A DNA stretch of 64,000 nt from Mucilaginibacter aurantiaciroseus (GCF_024055595.1 NZ_JAMXOF010000001.1:1-64000), one strand, 5' to 3'. Positions 26,588 to 35,705 are shown, counted from the stretch's first letter. Notes: generated by a model not told the origin, from the letters alone. A program made the numbers and translations.

Positions 26588-28087
26588 TTAGTAGCGGTCG
26601 TCGAGATCAAGGTCATCTTCGTCCGGCTCTAAGTTAAACAAGCTGTTAAACATATCCGAAAAAGCAAACCCATTATCTAAAAATCCTTTATTCAGTTGCG
26701 AAAACTCGGCCAACCCGTGCAATATGAACTCCATTAATAGTAGTGTTTGATTCTCGCTTAGTTTTGGATGGAATTTTTTAACAACATCTTTCAACCCCGG
26801 TACAGCGTTTAGGCCTTTTTTGTAATCCAATAACGATAAATCATCCACCAACGATAGCGTATTACCATCGCTAAACCAGTTAATGATCTCAGCATACGGG
26901 TTCGGCGTTTTGGCTTTCTTGGTTTTCTCCGGATCCGGGAAGAATTGTAGCAGCAATGTTTTGATGGCTTTACCTATCAAAATGTTAGCCACTTTACCCG
27001 GGCCTTCCAGTTCGCCTTCGTAAACCAGTTCGATTTTACCGGTTATGGCCGGGATAACACCCAGGAAATCGGAGATTCGGACGAACGTACTTTTCTCGCC
27101 ATTGATGATCATGCGGCGCTCGGCGTTGCTGATCAGGTTTTCGTATGATGATATGGTTAAACGGGCGGATACGCCAGATTTTTTGTCGATATATTCGGAG
27201 TTTCGCGCTTCAAACGCAATTTGCTCTACCATATCCTTCACCAAACCATCAGCCTCAATAGTGCTGCGCTGCTCATCGGTTAGCAACGCTTCCTGCTGGG
27301 TGATCTTACGAGAGATCTCTACCGTGCGCGGGTAGTGGGTCAAAATCTGACTTTCTATACGGTCTTTAAGTGGTGTAACTATCGAACCACGGTTGGTATA
27401 ATCTTCCGGGTTGGCGGTAAACACAAACTGGATATCTAAAGGTAATCGCAGTTTAAATCCACGGATCTGGATATCGCGCTCCTGTAAAATATTGAATAAT
27501 GATACCTGGATACGTGCCTGCAGATCGGGCAATTCGTTTATTACAAAGATACCCCTGTGTGCACGCGGGATCAAACCAAAGTGAATAACGCGCTCGTCAG
27601 AGTAAGTTAGTTTCATAGTGGCTGCCTTTATCGGGTCAACATCACCGATCAGATCGGCAACGGTAACATCGGGCGTAGCCAATTTTTCGGTGTAACGTTC
27701 GCTGCGGTGAATCCAGCCGATTGGCGTATCATCGCCCTTGCTTTCTACCGTGCTGTGCCCAAACCAGCTGATGGGTGCCAACGGGTCATCAAATAATTCT
27801 GATCCTTCAATGTAAGGCACATATTCATCCAAAAGGTTTACCAGCAAACGCGCGATACGGGTTTTTGCCTGTCCGCGTAAGCCTAACAGTAAAATGTTAT
27901 GGCGCGATAAGATAGCAGTCTGCAGATCGGGAATAACGGTATCCTCAAAACCGATAATGCCTTCAAACCCACCTTCTTTTTGTTGTAATTGTTTAATTAA
28001 GTTAGCCCTTAACTCATCCTTAACAGAACGGCTTTTGTAACCGCTTTTCTTAAGCTCGCCAAGGGTTTTTATATTTTTTGTATCCAT
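26588..28087 (-). CDS. MoxR/magnesium-chelatase-type AAA+ ATPase
   Basis: A 499-residue AAA+ protein. NILLLGLRGQAKTRIARLL carries the Walker A loop (GLRGQAKT, 69-76). Later motifs include IFVINELPDLQARIQVSLFN (Walker B region), FVFTANPEDYTNRGSIVTPL (sensor 1) and the arginine-rich PLKDRIE. The chlorophyll-type chelatase assignment is unlikely, as no chelatase H subunit is nearby; it is better seen as a MoxR-like chaperone ATPase. A VWA-domain gene lies 88 bp upstream, the classic MoxR-VWA pairing for metal insertion or protein maturation. Confidence 0.85.
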   Translation of the reverse strand: MDTKNIKTLGELKKSGYKSRSVKDELRANLIKQLQQKEGGFEGIIGFEDTVIPDLQTAILSRHNILLLGLRGQAKTRIARLLVNLLDEYVPYIEGSELFDDPLAPISWFGHSTVESKGDDTPIGWIHRSERYTEKLATPDVTVADLIGDVDPIKAATMKLTYSDERVIHFGLIPRAHRGIFVINELPDLQARIQVSLFNILQERDIQIRGFKLRLPLDIQFVFTANPEDYTNRGSIVTPLKDRIESQILTHYPRTVEISRKITQQEALLTDEQRSTIEADGLVKDMVEQIAFEARNSEYIDKKSGVSARLTISSYENLISNAERRMIINGEKSTFVRISDFLGVIPAITGKIELVYEGELEGPGKVANILIGKAIKTLLLQFFPDPEKTKKAKTPNPYAEIINWFSDGNTLSLVDDLSLLDYKKGLNAVPGLKDVVKKFHPKLSENQTLLLMEFILHGLAEFSQLNKGFLDNGFAFSDMFNSLFNLEPDEDDLDLDDRY

Positions 28088-28175
28088 TTTTTATTTTGAT
28101 TTCACCGATTATGTTGATTAATACGATGATTATTTATGATTTTTATCTTGATTCCTGACTCTTACTGTCCTGATT

Positions 28176-29276
28176 CTACCTCACGTTTTTTCTTCTATTC
28201 TTAGCGTAATCTTCAAAAATGTATTCGCCCAGGTTGTTTAGCGAACTGTAGAACGCCTTGCCTCCATTGGTCTCCGTAAACTGGCGTACAAACTGCTGCA
28301 GGTAGGGGTCTTTTGCTATCATAAACGTGGTGATAGGTATTTTAAGCCTCTTGCATTGCGCGGCCATGTTTAACGTTTTGTTCACCACCTTCCTATCCAG
28401 CCCGATGCTGTTTTTATAATACTTGGTGCCTTCTTTTAAGCAAGTAGGCTTACCATCGGTTATCATAAAAATTTGCTTGTTGTGCGTTTTACGGCGGCGA
28501 AGCAGATCGGTAGCCAGTTCAAGCCCCGCATAAGTGTTAGTATGGTACGGCCCGACTTGCAAATAAGGCAGATCCTGTAACGTAATAGGCCATGCATCAT
28601 TACCAAACACCACTATATCCAAAGTATCTTTAGGGTACTTGGTGCGGATCAGTTCGGCCAAGGCCATCGCTACTTTTTTAGCGGGGGTTATCCTATCCTC
28701 ACCGTAAAGGATCATGGAGTGCGATATATCTATCATCAGCACAGTAGAGGTGAGGGTTTTATAGTCCATTTCCTCCACTTCCAAATCGCGCTCGGTCATC
28801 ATAAAATCGCCGCCTATACCGTGGTTAACCTGTGCGTTCTGGATGGATTGCGTCATGTCTATCTGGTCCAGGCTGTCGCCAAACTCAAACTCACGGCGTT
28901 CGGCATTTTTTTCATCGCCCTGTCCACTTTGCGGCGAACGGTGGTTACCCTTGCCCGATTTTTTTAGTTTCCCAAAGATCTCTTCTAAAGCCGAAGTACG
29001 GATGCTTTGTTCCGTTTTGGCCGTGATGCTAAAATCGCCGCTTTTGTTATCCTCGTTCAAATAGCCTTTTTGCTTTAGCTCGTCAATAAAATCGCCCATG
29101 CCATACTCGTCATTGGTGATATTGTATTGCTTATCTAACTCATTAAGCCACGCCAAAGCCTCCCCGGCATCACCGGCGGTGTAGTTCAATAATTCCAGAA
29201 ATAGTTTTAGTAATTCTTCAAATCCGCCTTTGGGGATTTGGTTTGGTTTAAACTGTGAAAATCCAAAACCACGCAT
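28176..29276 (-). CDS. VWA domain protein, partner of the MoxR-type ATPase
   Basis: A 366-residue cytoplasmic protein. The C-terminal half is a von Willebrand A domain with the MIDAS motif in MIDISHSMILYGEDR (D-x-S-x-S), VFGNDAWPIT, TNTYAGLELATDLL and MITDGKPT. The N-terminal half is charged and helical (FGKLKKSGKGNHRSPQSGQG). No signal peptide. Together with the AAA+ gene 88 bp downstream it forms the usual two-component assembly in which the VWA protein delivers or recognises the target. Confidence 0.86.
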   Translation of the reverse strand: MRGFGFSQFKPNQIPKGGFEELLKLFLELLNYTAGDAGEALAWLNELDKQYNITNDEYGMGDFIDELKQKGYLNEDNKSGDFSITAKTEQSIRTSALEEIFGKLKKSGKGNHRSPQSGQGDEKNAERREFEFGDSLDQIDMTQSIQNAQVNHGIGGDFMMTERDLEVEEMDYKTLTSTVLMIDISHSMILYGEDRITPAKKVAMALAELIRTKYPKDTLDIVVFGNDAWPITLQDLPYLQVGPYHTNTYAGLELATDLLRRRKTHNKQIFMITDGKPTCLKEGTKYYKNSIGLDRKVVNKTLNMAAQCKRLKIPITTFMIAKDPYLQQFVRQFTETNGGKAFYSSLNNLGEYIFEDYAKNRRKNVR

Positions 29277-29396
29277 ATGTTACCCTTTCGTATGAGCATA
29301 AAGTAACGGATTATTTGATTGAAAAGTTTGAACCCGAGCCAATTTAGCGCAATTGTTAATTAAGCATGACAATACGGGGCCAAAACTTTAAACGAT

Positions 29397-30275
29397 TTAA
29401 CTTTTTTTGATCCTCACAATCTCGTCCTGTACATAAACCGGGTTTGCACCGCGCTGGCTGGTAACGTATGCACCAATAGCGCAGGCATTCAGTAATATTT
29501 TAGGGAAGGGTTTATTGTCAATTATACCTGCGATAAATGTAGCCAGGAAAGCATCGCCGGCACCAACAGTATCAACAACATCAACCGTAAAACCGGGGTG
29601 TTCAAAAAACTCGTGATCGTGCCAGATGATGGCGCCGTTCTCGCCACGGGTTACGCAAATGGTTTTGGTGTGGTACTTTTTTTGGAACTCTTTTATTTTG
29701 CCTTTTAAATCGCCACTGCCGCCGCCAATAAGCAGGTCGGCCTCTTCTTCGTTCATTTTTATAACGCTGGCACGGGCGGCAAGGGTCTCTATAGTTGCCA
29801 GTGTATAATGCGGATGGCGCAGGTTTACGTCGAATATTTTAATAGCGTCAGTTTCGTCCAGCAGGTTAAGCAGGGTGTAGTGCGTGATTTTTTCGCGGCA
29901 GGCCAGGCTGCCGAAAACAATGATAGAAGCACCTTTTCCGCCCTCTTTAAGGTTGTTATCCAACTGGATATTGTCCCAAGAAACAGGCTCGGGTATAATA
30001 TAGGTGGCTTGGTTTTTATCGTCAAGCTTCACGGTAACCTCGCAGGTTGGCAAGGTATTATCCCTTTGGATCATAGGAGAATACAGGCCATTGCCTTTAA
30101 GAAATGTTACCAGTTCATCGCCCGAAGCATCGCTGCCAACGCGACTGGCAAATTTTACATCCACATGCTGCTGCACCAGGTGCCTTGCAACATTCATTGG
30201 CGCGCCGCCGGCTTTTTTTTCATCGCCAAAGGCATCCCATAAAACTTCACCAAAACACAGTACCCTGTTTTTCAT
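29397..30275 (-). CDS. PfkB-family carbohydrate kinase, probably fructokinase
   Basis: A 292-residue ribokinase-fold kinase. It begins FGEVLWDAFGDEKKAGGAPM, giving the substrate loop GGAPMNVA, and ends with the catalytic GAGDAF (residues 238-243, with D241 as base) plus GANPVYV. The pattern is closest to fructokinases, phosphorylating fructose to fructose 6-phosphate, but other sugars are possible. It is monocistronic and preceded by a TAGCTTTG box. Confidence 0.85.
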   Translation of the reverse strand: MKNRVLCFGEVLWDAFGDEKKAGGAPMNVARHLVQQHVDVKFASRVGSDASGDELVTFLKGNGLYSPMIQRDNTLPTCEVTVKLDDKNQATYIIPEPVSWDNIQLDNNLKEGGKGASIIVFGSLACREKITHYTLLNLLDETDAIKIFDVNLRHPHYTLATIETLAARASVIKMNEEEADLLIGGGSGDLKGKIKEFQKKYHTKTICVTRGENGAIIWHDHEFFEHPGFTVDVVDTVGAGDAFLATFIAGIIDNKPFPKILLNACAIGAYVTSQRGANPVYVQDEIVRIKKS

Positions 30276-30297
30276 ATATAGTGGAACAGTAAGGCCG

Positions 30298-30305
30298 CAA
30301 AGCTA
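30298..30305 (-). promoter_or_regulatory. -7 box of the PfkB kinase gene
   Basis: TAGCTTTG on the minus strand matches TAnnTTTG, 22 bases before the ATG at 30275. No clear -33 TTG at the usual distance was found. Confidence 0.45.
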
Positions 30306-30413
30306 AAAAGGATTTATGGTAAACCATGTTAAATTTGTAATAATAGCTTGTATCATTTGTTAACAATTGTTTAACAATGGGGTTGAATACCCTTAGGTTT
30401 AAATTTCAGTTTC

Positions 30414-30509
30414 TGAACCATGATTGAAGGATTTCTGGATCAGCTTGATTCCAATTATGTTATTATTAGATAAATCATGTCATCAATTAATCAAGTAAAT
30501 CATGGTTCA
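30414..30509. repeat. Palindromic intergenic element with 12-bp arms
   Basis: TGAACCATGATT (30414-30425) and its exact complement (30498-30509) enclose further complementary words (CTTGATT and AATCAAG). It resembles the ATCATGGTTC-type palindromes common between genes in Bacteroidota. It may act as a bidirectional terminator or be a small non-autonomous element. Confidence 0.7.
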
Positions 30510-30529
30510 AAACAATTATATTTATCCCT

Positions 30530-30952
30530 ATGAAAAAGCTTATCTTATCCTGTTTCCTGCTGCTTATCACCTGCTTTGTTATTAAGGCACAAGACAGGGA
30601 AGCCATTATCAAAGTGATGCACAACCAGCAAATTGCCTGGAGCAACGGCGACCTGGATGGCTTTATGCAAGGTTATTGGAAATCAGATTCGCTGATGTTT
30701 ATAGGGAAGCGTGGCCCAACTTATGGCTGGCAGCAAACCCTTGATAATTATAAGAAAGGCTACCCCGATAAAGCCGCCATGGGCAAGCTTACCTTCAGGA
30801 TAGATAAGGTCCAACTCCTCAGCAAAACCGACGCCTTTTTGATGGGTGCCTGGAGCCTACAGCGTGAAAAAGATGCGCCCGGCGGATACTTTACCTTATG
30901 GTTTAGAAAGATAAACGGAGAGTGGAAAATAGTTTGTGACCATACGAGTTAA
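30530..30952 (+). CDS. SnoaL/DUF4440-like (NTF2-fold) secreted protein
   Basis: A 140-residue protein with a Sec signal (MKKLILSCFLLLITCFVIKAQ) followed by an NTF2-like domain: IIKVMHNQQIAWSNGDLDGF, FMQGYWKSDSLMFIGKRGPT, GWQQTLDNYKKGYPDKAAMG, and the final strand NGEWKIVCDHTS. This is the DUF4440 pattern. Such proteins bind or convert small molecules, but the function here is unknown. It is separated from the next gene by 68 bp and may be co-transcribed. Confidence 0.82.
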   Translation: MKKLILSCFLLLITCFVIKAQDREAIIKVMHNQQIAWSNGDLDGFMQGYWKSDSLMFIGKRGPTYGWQQTLDNYKKGYPDKAAMGKLTFRIDKVQLLSKTDAFLMGAWSLQREKDAPGGYFTLWFRKINGEWKIVCDHTS

Positions 30953-31020
30953 TTTTCTAAATATTATGAATGTTAGCCACGAAAGTGCTACATTCAATAC
31001 GAAATAAAATCAACCAATTA

Positions 31021-32148
31021 ATGATGAGAATACTTTTACTTGCAGGATTGCTTTTTTCGATAAATGTAGCTACCGCGCAAATACCTAAGCCTAAAAAAAA
31101 TACATTTATTAATGATAATGCCAATGTGCTTGCCGCTGCGGACATAACTTCCTTAAATCAAAAAATTTACAAGATTCAAAAGGAAACCGGGGTGCAATTG
31201 GCTGTTGTTTTGGTAAACGAGATCCCCCAGGGCTATACTATAATAACCTACACTACGCAAATTGGTAAAAAGTGGCATATAGGCACTAAAAAACGGGGCT
31301 TGGTGTATGTAGCTGCAATTCAGCAGCATTTACAGCGCCTTGCTGTAGCTCAAAACCTTCATTCAAAATTTACAGATTCTAAATTAGAAGAAATTCTTTC
31401 AGCCACCAAAAATGCCTATCGTAATGAGGATTATAGCGGCGGGTTAAATATTTTGATAAATAAAATTCACACCACCCTTGTGCCTGCAAGCAATAAATCT
31501 GAGCCTACCGTAGCAGAGCCTACGCCTAATCCAGCGCCGGCAAAAGAAGCGGTTGTGGACGACAAGCAAAAGAAAAACGACGATGGAGATGCGTTGATTG
31601 GGTTCTTATTTGTATGTGGTGTAGTGGCGATTGTTTTAATTTACCGTTATTTTAAACGCAGGCAACAAAGGCTAATAGCCGAGAATTACGCCTTAATGCA
31701 ACAGCAGCAGCAGTATCGCAATAACGGAGATTATAATCAAGGTGACTTTAATAATACCGGCTACAATACTGGTGGCGGAGGCTACAACTCCGGAAGCAGG
31801 TCACAGGGGAATCGCGGATCATCGGGGATAGGCAGCTTTGTAACCGGCGCCGCTTTAGGTGCAGCAGGTGGTTATGGTGCCCGTTATTTGCAGGATAAAT
31901 TAAATGAACATCACAACGCTGATAATGACACAACGCCTGTAAGAGATACATTCAGTCCTGAAATATCAAGTGATAACAATTCTGGTAATTGGGGCAATTG
32001 GGGTAGCGGTGACGACAGCGACGATAGTGGCTTTAGCGATAGAGATGACAGCAGTTCATCAGACAGTGGCTCGTCAGGCGACAGTGGTTTCTCAGACAGT
32101 GCTGATAGCGGTTCATCGGGAGATGGAGGGTCAACTTCAAACTGGTAA
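31021..32148 (+). CDS. TPM-domain membrane protein with Ser/Asp-rich tail
   Basis: A 375-residue protein. After the signal (MMRILLLAGLLFSINVATAQ) comes a TPM/YgcG-like domain (about 25-160; VQLAVVLVNEIPQGYTI, YTTQIGKKWHIGTKKRGLVY), a proline-rich linker, one membrane helix (IGFLFVCGVVAIVLIYRYF), a Gln/Gly/Asn-rich cytoplasmic stretch and a tail of Ser-Asp-Gly repeats. The start at 31021 begins the signal; an ATG at 30970 would add 17 residues. TPM proteins have been linked to photosystem repair in plants and to envelope or secretion roles in bacteria; the role here is unknown. Confidence 0.8.
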   Translation: MMRILLLAGLLFSINVATAQIPKPKKNTFINDNANVLAAADITSLNQKIYKIQKETGVQLAVVLVNEIPQGYTIITYTTQIGKKWHIGTKKRGLVYVAAIQQHLQRLAVAQNLHSKFTDSKLEEILSATKNAYRNEDYSGGLNILINKIHTTLVPASNKSEPTVAEPTPNPAPAKEAVVDDKQKKNDDGDALIGFLFVCGVVAIVLIYRYFKRRQQRLIAENYALMQQQQQYRNNGDYNQGDFNNTGYNTGGGGYNSGSRSQGNRGSSGIGSFVTGAALGAAGGYGARYLQDKLNEHHNADNDTTPVRDTFSPEISSDNNSGNWGNWGSGDDSDDSGFSDRDDSSSSDSGSSGDSGFSDSADSGSSGDGGSTSNW

Positions 32149-32154
32149 ATTCGT

Positions 32155-32339
32155 ATGAAAAAAGTCTTCACCATCCTTATCCTTTTCACCATAACCATCT
32201 CCTTTTACCCCCGCAACAGCAGCTTAGCTGGATGACTATTGGTGATTCGATAACTTACATGAACGGCAGGCCGGAGTTAACCAAAAACAACATTATATCA
32301 CATAAACTGGTTAAAATCCCTCAAGAAGTATCAAGATAA
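32155..32339 (+). pseudogene. Remnant of an SGNH/GDSL hydrolase
   Basis: ATG 32155 opens a signal-like peptide (MKKVFTILILFTITISFY) that runs into TGA after 26 codons. In a shifted frame the DNA reads QQLSWMTIGDSITYMNGRPE and stops at 32337. GDSIT is block I of SGNH hydrolases; blocks II to V are missing. It is a frameshifted 5' fragment of a secreted lipase/esterase-like gene. Confidence 0.65.
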
Positions 32340-32390
32340 CAATTAGCGGACTTTTCTATTATCAACCCACTGTCATATCCTACATATTAA

Positions 32391-32422
32391 TTGGTATATC
32401 GGGAAAAGCCGATATATCTTTG
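32391..32422 (+). promoter_or_regulatory. Promoter with overlapping operator of the ArsR-OYE operon
   Basis: TTG (32391-32393), 21 bp, TATCTTTG (32415-32422): a -33/-7 pair. Between them lies a perfect dyad, TATATCGG (32395-32402) and CCGATATA (32409-32416), touching the -7 box. A repressor bound there would block the promoter, so it is the likely ArsR autoregulatory site. ATG 32427 is four bases beyond the box. Confidence 0.65.
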
Positions 32423-32426
32423 TGAT

Positions 32427-32726
32427 ATGGATCAGGTAGAAATTTTTAAGGCGCTCTCCAATAAAACCAGGTTGCAGATACTCAACTGGCTTAAAGAACC
32501 CGAATTGCATTTCCCCGAGCAAAAGGAAAATGGTTTTGAGCATGGAGTTTGCGTTGGCCGCATCCATCAAAAAGCCGGGCTTACCCAATCTACCGTGTCC
32601 GAATATTTAACCAGCCTGCAGCGTGCCGGTTTGGTAACGGCTACCCGTGCCGGGCAGTGGACCTATTATAAACGTAACGAAGAAACGTTTGCCGCTTTAA
32701 GCCGGCTTATTCAATCAGAAATTTAA
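32427..32726 (+). CDS. ArsR-family transcriptional repressor
   Basis: A 99-residue winged-helix regulator. It has FKALSNKTRLQILNWL (helices 1-2), CVGRIHQKAGLTQSTVSEYL (recognition helix) and LVTATRAGQWTYYKRN (wing). The metal-type ELCVCDL motif is absent; GVCVGRI has one Cys, so the signal is probably organic or redox rather than metal, which is inference. ATG 32427 is chosen because it follows the promoter; an upstream start would lie within the -33 region. An old yellow enzyme gene follows by 20 bp. Confidence 0.86.
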   Translation: MDQVEIFKALSNKTRLQILNWLKEPELHFPEQKENGFEHGVCVGRIHQKAGLTQSTVSEYLTSLQRAGLVTATRAGQWTYYKRNEETFAALSRLIQSEI

Positions 32727-32746
32727 TCAACAAGAATATATATATT

Positions 32747-33850
32747 ATGAACACAAATAGCTTATTCAGGCCGTTCAGTCTGAAATCATTAAACATCAAA
32801 AACCGCATCGTGATGGCGCCAATGACGCGCTCTTTTTCGCCAAACGGCGTACCAACGGCGGATGTTGCCGCCTATTACCGTAAACGTGCCGAAGGCGAGG
32901 TAGGTTTGATTTTGTCGGAAGGTACGGTTATCAACCGAGTGTCTTCATCAAACGATGCCAACATCCCGCATTTTTATGGTAAGGATGCTTTGGCCGGATG
33001 GAAAAATGTGATCGATGACGTACACGCGGAAAACGGTGCCATGGGCCCGCAAATATGGCATATGGGTATTATGGATAACCATGCTTCGGGCTGGGTGCCC
33101 TCACAACCGTTCGAAGGCCCGTCGGGCTTAAACAGGCCGGGCAACAGTAACGGTAAAACCATGACCGAGAAAGATATTGCCGATACCATCGCGGCTTATG
33201 GCCAGGCAGCGGCAGATGCCAAAGCTTTAGGTTTTGATACCGTAGAGATCCACGGAGCGCACGATTATTTGATTGACCAGTTCTTTTGGGACGCTACTAA
33301 CCAGCGCACTGATATTTATGGTGGTAAAACCCTTGCCGAGCGTAGCCGTTTTGCCATTGAAGTAATTAAAGAAGTTCGCAAACGTGTGGGTGAAGATTTT
33401 GCCTTGATCATTCGTCTGTCACAGTTTAAACCATCCGCATACGATACCAAACTGGCGAAAACTCCGCAGGAAATGGAAGCCTGGATAAACCCATTGGCCG
33501 ATGCCGGTGTAGATATTTTCCATTGCTCGCAACGCCGTTTTTGGGAACCCGAATTTGAAGGCAGCGACCTAAACTTTGCCGGCTGGGCCAAAAAGGTAAG
33601 TGGTAAAACCACCATAACCGTTGGTTCGGTAGGTTTAACGGGCGAATTTTTAGCCGCTTTTGCAGGTGAAAGTTCACAACCAAGTTCGCTTGATGAATTA
33701 CTAAGAAGGTTTGACCGTGGCGATTTTGACCTGGTTGGAGTGGGCAGGCCTTTATTGGCAGACCCATTCTGGACCCAAAAGATCCGCGAAGGCCGCACCG
33801 GTGAGCTTAAAGGTTTTACTAAAGAAGCCCTTGGCGAACTGGTAATGTAA
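32747..33850 (+). CDS. Old yellow enzyme family NADH:flavin oxidoreductase
   Basis: A 367-residue FMN-dependent ene-reductase. It shows NRIVMAPMTRSFSPNGVPT near the N-terminus, YYRKRAEGEVGLILSEGT, the substrate-binding pair in EIHGAHDYLIDQFFW (H-x-x-H), RTDIYGGKTLAERSRF, and FDLVGVGRPLLADPFW. It would reduce activated alkenes such as enones or nitro compounds. It is co-transcribed behind an ArsR regulator that probably represses both, so substrate-induced expression is likely. A strong terminator follows. Confidence 0.92.
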   Translation: MNTNSLFRPFSLKSLNIKNRIVMAPMTRSFSPNGVPTADVAAYYRKRAEGEVGLILSEGTVINRVSSSNDANIPHFYGKDALAGWKNVIDDVHAENGAMGPQIWHMGIMDNHASGWVPSQPFEGPSGLNRPGNSNGKTMTEKDIADTIAAYGQAAADAKALGFDTVEIHGAHDYLIDQFFWDATNQRTDIYGGKTLAERSRFAIEVIKEVRKRVGEDFALIIRLSQFKPSAYDTKLAKTPQEMEAWINPLADAGVDIFHCSQRRFWEPEFEGSDLNFAGWAKKVSGKTTITVGSVGLTGEFLAAFAGESSQPSSLDELLRRFDRGDFDLVGVGRPLLADPFWTQKIREGRTGELKGFTKEALGELVM

Positions 33851-33867
33851 TTAGCTTGAAGAGAAAA

Positions 33868-33912
33868 AAGAGAAGTTTAGGTTTATATACGTAGCCCGGA
33901 CTTCTCTTTTTA
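33868..33912 (+). terminator. Terminator after the OYE gene
   Basis: AAGAGAAGT (33868-33876) pairs with ACTTCTCTT (33900-33908), 9 bp perfect, followed by a T-rich run. It sits between convergent genes and may serve both. Confidence 0.7.
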
Positions 33913-33934
33913 TTAATTTGTAATCAAATTTGCC

Positions 33935-34816
33935 TTAATATGGTTTGCCGGAAGCCAGTTCCTGCTCGGCCCATTTAATGGCGATGTGTTCGCGGTATTT
34001 AGCGTATTTTTCTTTAAAGGCCATTTTTAGCAGGCTATCCACACCGCCTTTTATTGCCAGGTTATAAATACTGGCAGCTTTGCGGGTAATGGAAGCGTCC
34101 CATGCGCGCAGGCTTAGCGAGTATGAGCCATCGATATACTTCATCCAATGCCAGTAGCCGGTGGGCATAAACAGGGTGTCGCCATGTTCCAGGAACACTT
34201 CGGTGCCTTCTACTCCTTCAAGGGCAGGGAATTTTTTAATGTCGGGGTTTTGTACATCATAATCCTCTAAAGCATAAGTAGCATTAGGGATACAATATAA
34301 GCGGCGTTTCCATTTATTCTCGAACAATATTACATGCTTGCGGCCACCAAAATGAGTGTGGAAAATGTGCGGAAGATCAATATCGTAATGTAAAAACGTA
34401 ACCGAGTTTGAACCGCCAAAAAACATAGATGGCATGCTTTCGATAAAGCCACCCATCAGGTCTTTAGGGAAAACAATATCATCCAGCAATTGCGGGGCCT
34501 GTTTAAATATGTTAAAGAAGAAGATACGCAGTTCGGTTGGTTGCGATTTGATCAGGTCGATATAATCATCAAAAGGCATTTCTGCCGCCGATGAGTTGAT
34601 GGGCTTGGAAGGGTCGGCCTTAGAGTTATCATACAACGGCACCACCTTTTTGCCTACTACCTCTTTCAGGTATTCGGGCGTCCATTTATCGCGGGCGGGC
34701 CAGCTTTTGGTCATGCCTTTAATAACCAGCGGGCGGCGTGGGTTAAGGTAGTTTTTCTTAAAATCTTCGGGGCTTATGTTCTCAACAGTATCAATCGGGT
34801 GCAGTATAAAGCTCAT
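33935..34816 (-). CDS. Cupin-like (JmjC-type) Fe(II)/2-oxoglutarate oxygenase family protein
   Basis: A 293-residue cupin_8/JmjC-fold protein. HYDID supplies H143 and D145, and YWHWMKYIDGS supplies H223, together the iron triad. Before these comes NPRRPLVIKGMTKSWPA, the usual N-terminal strand. Related proteins hydroxylate proteins or other substrates; the target is unknown. The gene stands alone. A decayed second copy lies directly upstream (34990-35624), so a tandem duplication happened here. Confidence 0.83.
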   Translation of the reverse strand: MSFILHPIDTVENISPEDFKKNYLNPRRPLVIKGMTKSWPARDKWTPEYLKEVVGKKVVPLYDNSKADPSKPINSSAAEMPFDDYIDLIKSQPTELRIFFFNIFKQAPQLLDDIVFPKDLMGGFIESMPSMFFGGSNSVTFLHYDIDLPHIFHTHFGGRKHVILFENKWKRRLYCIPNATYALEDYDVQNPDIKKFPALEGVEGTEVFLEHGDTLFMPTGYWHWMKYIDGSYSLSLRAWDASITRKAASIYNLAIKGGVDSLLKMAFKEKYAKYREHIAIKWAEQELASGKPY

Positions 34817-34989
34817 ATCGCTAACGTATCGGATTTTACAAATAGTTACTTTTAGGACGTAACTATTACCCGAAAGTTATCAAAATAACAAAATAAAAAG
34901 CAGATAGAGATATTAAGAATACGTTAAGGGCATTTATAAATGCAAAATGACGCGAAGTATCGTTTCTTTACGAAGACTGTTTTACGGTT

Positions 34990-35624
34990 TATCCGCAGCC
35001 AAAGCTTTATCTGCACGTTTAACGGCCAGCCTTTCTTTCCAGTCCATATAACTTATCCTGAAATTCTTTTTCGTGATGTCATCAAACTTGCGCTGTATAC
35101 TAAGGTTGTAAAGGCTTTTGCCTTGTTAACCCAAGAGCTATCTCATGCACGTAACGAAATAGAGAACGACCCATCCAGGTACTTCATTCAATGCCAAAAC
35201 CGCTGGCTATAAATAGGGTGTCTCCGTTTTCTAAAATAAATTCCTGCCCTTCTATGCCATCCAGCGCCGGTAACTTTTTAAAATCGGGATGCTCAATATC
35301 ATAATCCTCCAATGCATAAGTAGTAAAGGGAATCTTATAAAGTCGCTCGCTTCATTTATTATCAAACAATATCACGTGCTTGCGGCCATTAAAGTGCATA
35401 TGGAAGATGTGCGCCAGGTCGATATCGTAATGTAAAAATGTAACGGAGCCTTTCCCTCCAAAAAACAGCTTCCTTTAAATAATCAAAGGTCCACTTTTGC
35501 AGGGCAGGCCAGTTTTGGGTAGCCTTGCGGATAACCAGCGGCTTGCGTGACTTTAAATAATTATTAATAAATCTTTTTTACTGTTATTATCAACGCCGTC
35601 TACAGGGGTAAGGGGCAAACTCAT
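34990..35624 (-). pseudogene. Decayed duplicate of the cupin/JmjC-like gene
   Basis: Minus-strand fragments match the neighbouring gene: MSLPLTPVDGV at 35624, then SRWLSARLPK-type sequence, a deletion, then KGSVTFLHYDIDLAHIFHM, GRKHVILFDN, TYALEDYDIEHPDFKKLPAL and GQEFILENGDTLFI. Frameshifts, stops and missing segments break it. The iron-binding HYDID is still readable. It is too degraded to encode a working enzyme. Confidence 0.85.
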
Positions 35625-35705
35625 ATGGTATACTAAAAAACGATACAAAATTAATTGCCTAACATAGGCATAACATTTGAAACGCCATTTGTGATGTTTT
35701 TTTGA

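Noticed and set aside
26588..28087. Chlorophyll-type magnesium chelatase
   Set aside because: No H subunit or other chlorophyll gene is nearby and the VWA partner fits a MoxR-type chaperone.
34940..35212. 90-codon plus-strand frame upstream of the cupin gene
   Set aside because: The opposite strand carries the decayed cupin copy, which explains the DNA.
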